Program-made: the position numbers and the translations under genes
The notes under the pieces: generated by a model
Seen by the model: the letters and a program-made list of their open reading frames with translations, nothing else
Database searches by the model: none
What the model was told of the DNA's origin: nothing
Shown here: positions 60,346 to 64,000 of the stretch, piece by piece
Numbering within the stretch: the first letter of the stretch is position 1
How the letters are laid out: each line of letters opens with the position of its first letter
Assembly: GCA_019155185.1 (NCBI GenBank)
Contig: CM032815.1
Span: forward strand, 8,937,001-9,001,000
DNA from: Beaufortia kweichowensis
Lineage: Eukaryota; Chordata; Actinopteri; Cypriniformes; Gastromyzontidae
Length of the DNA stretch: 64,000 nucleotides
Direction of reading: 5' to 3'

Positions 60346-61651
60346 TTAAGTCTTGGCACATATTAGTATATATGCATTTAAGTCCACAGCAGAAATGGTT
60401 AGGTTTTATTTATATAGCACTTGAGAATAACGATTAGGAATAAGTTTGTTAAGCAAGAACCGATTATCCTAAGTGTGTGTTTCGTTTTTGGGTAAGTGTG
60501 TGTGTGGGTTGATACACCCTTCCAGTCGCCCCCTGTCAGCGTGAGCCGCAGTGGTTGTGGGCACGTGGTCGGGACGAGCAGCTTGTGACCGAGAGAGGAA
60601 TCTGATATGAAGACTGGGCTGCTGTTTGAAAGGTTACACAAAACATCATCCTGCTTAAAGCAAATCACAAGATCTACGAGAGATTGAGAGTGGGTGTCAT
60701 GGAGAGCTGAGTGAAGTCAAGTTCTAGAAAATGATGAAGGAATGGTTCCCAGTTGCTCTGCTGAAAGCGGAAATAAAAGTATCTCACAAACCTTTTTCTA
60801 ACATTCATGTCTCAGCAGCTGCTGTTCCCAAATATTACTTTGTTGGATTTATTTCTATAACGCTTTTCACAATTTTGCAAGAGTAACATGTAAGGACATA
60901 ACTGTCTAAGTTCGAAACTTTAATCCTGTAAAACGAGGGCTTGCAAATTTGATGGGAAAAAATGCTCTCATAAACACCGATAACATTTCATCCATAATGT
61001 CTGGCCGACAGTCAGATTGTGAGAGGCTGTGATCTGCACTAAGGCCTAAGTGTGTACTCATATTTAAGAGGTGCTTCCACAGTCCTACAGAGAGAAGCCC
61101 TCAATAAACGTTCTTCGCCTTGAATCGGGCTTTCTAAAATAAGGTCACACCATTATCCAAACGTCTCTGAAGAGCTCAGAGCGTCCATTAAGCAATCGGG
61201 CAGCCCGGGGGACGGGCCGGACGTGTTGCAGTTGGAAACACCCTGAGCTTTAACACATTTCTGGAATCAAGTGTCAGAGCGATAGGAGAAGCGAGAGAGA
61301 AAGCAGAAAGAAAAGGGGGAAGGAAGCGGCAGGAGACGGTGCCCCCGCGGAGACGCACGGCACAGCATGACGCCTGCCCTCTCTCTGTGTGCGCCAGACA
61401 CAGACCTTCATTAGGCTTAAATATTAATAAGAAGGTTCAGCAATGTATTAATACTTTGTTTCCTGTAAATAAGAATGGTCTCGCTCTGGAAAATCCATTT
61501 CACTGAAGCTTGTGTCTAGTCTCCTAATAGCACCAGCAACTAAAAAAGAAAGTAATGAAATACAATTAGAGCCGAACAGCTCGTAATCGCTACACTTCTT
61601 CTGTATCCACTTCATTCTTGACTAGCTCCATCTTTCTTTTGTTGAAACACT

Positions 61652-61855
61652 TCACCCACGAATTTTCTTAGCATTTATTCACCTTCATGTAATTCAAAAC
61701 CTGTATGTGACTCTTTCTTCTGTGGAAGATATTTTGAGAAATGTCCAATATTCTTCAAAATATCTGTGTTCTGCAGAAGAAAGAAGGTCAAACAGGTTTG
61801 GAATAAAATCTTTAAAAAATTACAATTTTGGGCAAACATAATTGTTCTTTAGGAA
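61652..61855. mobile_element. Shortened palindromic MITE copy
   Basis: Outer ends cacttcacccacgaatttt and acaattttgggcaaacata, with AAACCTGTATGTGACTCTTT mirrored by GAAGGTCAAACAGGTTTGGA. The central part is deleted. Confidence 0.7.
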
Positions 61856-62282
61856 TATTACAAGTAATTAATAAAAAGCTGACAAGGACATTGTTTCAGC
61901 AACAAGAGTGATTTTTCCTATTTTATTTTTCCTAAAAACACTATGCCTAAATAACCCCTGTAATATAATTAATTAGTGTAACAAAGAGGAATGAAAGAAG
62001 GATATTTCTGCAGTGGAATGTGAATAAAGTGGCAAACTTCAAACCATCATTGACTGCAGGGAGGCTTAACCTCCTGGACTGCTATGGATTTTTTCATTGA
62101 CATCTCAATGTTTATCAGTAATTGGAAGACATGAGTCTGTCTAACTCCCTTGATGTCACTCATTACCAGTGCCTGCAAATACAATGTTGCAAAAATACAG
62201 TAATCAGTTTATTACTGTATTTTAGAACCCATAAAGTATTGCTTTTCTGTTTAAAACTTTTCACATCACAGTGATAGAGTGA

Positions 62283-62385
62283 TGTCAGTGGTTGCCAGGG
62301 ACTTGCTATACTGTTGCTAGGGAGTTGCTATGTGGTTGCTAGGTGGTTTCTATGGCGTGTTCTGGATGGTTGCTAGGTAACTGCC
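62283..62385. repeat. GTTGCTAGG-type minisatellite
   Basis: About seven imperfect units of GTTGCTAGGxAxTTGCTATGTG type in tandem, a well-known kind of tandem array in cyprinid genomes. Confidence 0.8.
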
Positions 62386-63350
62386 TTTTGACAAGTATCC
62401 AGTTCCACTAATTTTGTGCTTTTTTGAAGATGTTGTTAATATTTATACCTCAACCTCAAATCATTTTAATCTTAGATGATGTCCTAATTAATAATTAGTT
62501 ATTACTAATTACGTCAGCAACATGCACGTAAATTAAGCACTAATCAATTGCATTACTCATTACTAATTACTTCTGGAAAGTCGTGTCATCCTTAATAACA
62601 AGGAAAATAAGATGAAACTCAATCAGTTTTAAATCTGTTTGGATTAATTTAACTTCACCTATCACCTCAGCTGCAAATATTACACTTTCTATACATACAT
62701 TTTTATATAAATGTTAACAAAATTAACTAATTTCTAATTCACCTAAACATAGATTTTGAATTCAAAACAGCATGTACATAATTATTTAGTCCTGTAATTC
62801 AATAAAAAAAAGAAGAGTAATACCTTACAGTATTTCACTTTTTCAAGGGAAGTCATTTAATTACCATAATTACTTACTTAATCCATTACACTAATACAGA
62901 GTGCGCTTAATAGATAATGTTAAAACATACTGTTGTGTAGCAAAGCTTTGGATATGGCTCGACAACAAGCAGATACAGATGTTGCTTAATAGCTGATATC
63001 CATATAGTCTTCTCATCTCTTACGTAAGATTGTAGAACTCTGTCAAAGTCAAATATATCCTTCCATGTTGCCCAAGCATCTCTCCAGTGACCCAGATCTT
63101 GGGACTATCCTCAACGCCTCCCTGCCAACTGGCACTGGAGTTGCATTGCTTTGAACAACTATTGCACAATGCAGCCTCACGCTATCCTGCTCCACACAAG
63201 CACACGTTCCCTGCCGCTTGCACAAGCACACTTCCACCCTTTCTCCAGTCACCGGGCGCCATGCAAACCCCCCAACCCCCTTTCCTGGTCACAGCTCATT
63301 GTCAACAGCCCAGGATTAGGAGCGTTTGACTGCTCTGTTTCTCGGCAACA

Positions 63351-63364
63351 GTTGCCATGGAAAC
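63351..63364 (+). promoter_or_regulatory. Consensus RFX X-box
   Basis: GTTGCCATGGAAAC fits the X-box consensus. Just upstream, GGCAAC at 63344-63349 forms an inverted GTTGCC half-site, giving a GGCAACAGTTGCC palindrome. Target gene unknown; it lies inside the gnaz intron. Confidence 0.5.
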
Positions 63365-64000
63365 CCGTTTTTTTAAAGAGAGGGTTGGGTCAAAAAAAGG
63401 GAACGTGGAGAAAGATGTTCAAGGGGGAAAAGAAAAGAACATGTCGTGCCACAAAAAACTGACAACTGTTGCTTGAGGTCAGCGGATTTCATTTATTGCA
63501 AATTGCATCTGAAAAGTTACATCTGCGGCGACGTGTTACTGAAAAGCTTTAGTGACAGATGTGCAATAAAACGGTTTATCTTGAAAAAGTACTGGGGATT
63601 ACAGCGGAGAAGACGCTTCTAATACAAATCTGTTCAATTTTGGCTAATTAAACTGTTCTGTGATGTTTAGGTATAAAATTACTCTTGCTAATATCTTTAT
63701 ATTTACTCTATATTCAATGCTTTAGCTTTAGCAGACTCAAGACGACAGACATTACAGAATAGTGCAAAACATCAGGTGGGATTAAACGCTGGAACGAAAA
63801 CATTTCCGGGAATTCTGGTCAAGCACAACCTATTAAATCTCACTCCACTTAAGCCTAAATGTAACCGCTTTTTACAAAGCTCACGACAGGTGAACACACA
63901 ATTAATTCATTATCTGCGGGAGGTTATGAATCTTTGCAGGAAAACCTTACTTTGGAACATGTTATAAACATGCGTCTTGTCTAGGGATGTCAGGTTACAT

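Larger units (their letters stand above)
59110..64000. other. gnaz: gnaz intron (partial) with repeats and possible enhancers
   Basis: No other gnaz exon is visible. It contains MITE copies, a GTTGCTAGG minisatellite, a consensus X-box at 63351-63364, and non-repetitive blocks at about 59560-59820 and 61360-61560 that look unlike the surrounding AT-rich DNA. Confidence 0.5.

Noticed and set aside
53171..64000. rsph14 (overlaps GNAZ in human)
   Set aside because: No armadillo-like ORF or exon resembling it could be seen on either strand.
1..64000. CRISPR arrays, prophage, integrated virus or bacterial defence genes
   Set aside because: Nothing of this kind is visible; the DNA is intron-containing vertebrate sequence throughout.

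Overview
This is vertebrate nuclear DNA, almost certainly from a teleost and most likely a cyprinid (carp, barb or danio type). The genes are split by GT-AG introns. The proteins align end to end with vertebrate families. The non-coding DNA is AT-rich and carries repeats typical of cyprinid genomes: a tRNA-derived SINE, palindromic MITEs beginning GGGATAGTTCACCC, a decayed Tc1-like element and a GTTGCTAGG minisatellite. Nothing looks bacterial, viral or CRISPR-like. Gene names come from recognised protein sequence and from gene order; no search was run.

Layout. (1) 604-4872, plus strand: a six-exon gene for a 394-aa poorly described protein that resembles C8orf58. (2) 6428-7216, minus strand: rnf208, a RING-finger protein with a CaaX-like C-terminus, tail-to-tail with gene 1; a candidate 5' non-coding exon lies 8 kb upstream near 15.2-15.65 kb beside a long CT/GA repeat. 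(3) 18303-26493, minus: slc5a1, a Na+/glucose cotransporter of 15 coding exons and 657 aa. (4) 29928-31989, minus: ywhah-type 14-3-3, two coding exons, 246 aa, with a CpG-rich promoter. (5) 33645-48703, minus: depdc5, the GATOR1 subunit, reconstructed as 42 coding exons and 1603 aa, with one GC-AG intron. (6) 50130-53070, minus: rab36, 11 coding exons, 292 aa. (7) 58765-59109, minus: the last coding exon of gnaz; the rest of that gene lies beyond base 64000.

Context. slc5a1-ywhah-depdc5 is the order on human 22q12, and rab36-gnaz is a neighbour pair on human 22q11.2. Here the two blocks are adjacent, all on one strand. The products act in different processes (sugar uptake, phospho-protein binding, amino-acid control of mTORC1, vesicle traffic, G-protein signalling), so this is a conserved block of linked genes and not a pathway cluster. 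Gene-free stretches hold UTRs, repeats and a few non-repetitive segments that may be enhancers.

The points most worth a second look are the motif-rich rab36 promoter (X-box, CLEAR-type E-box, TCGCGAGA), the CaaX-like end of Rnf208, the uncharacterised gene 1 protein, the GC-AG intron of depdc5, the TG-repeat splice acceptor in slc5a1, and unusual substitutions in the 14-3-3 protein.
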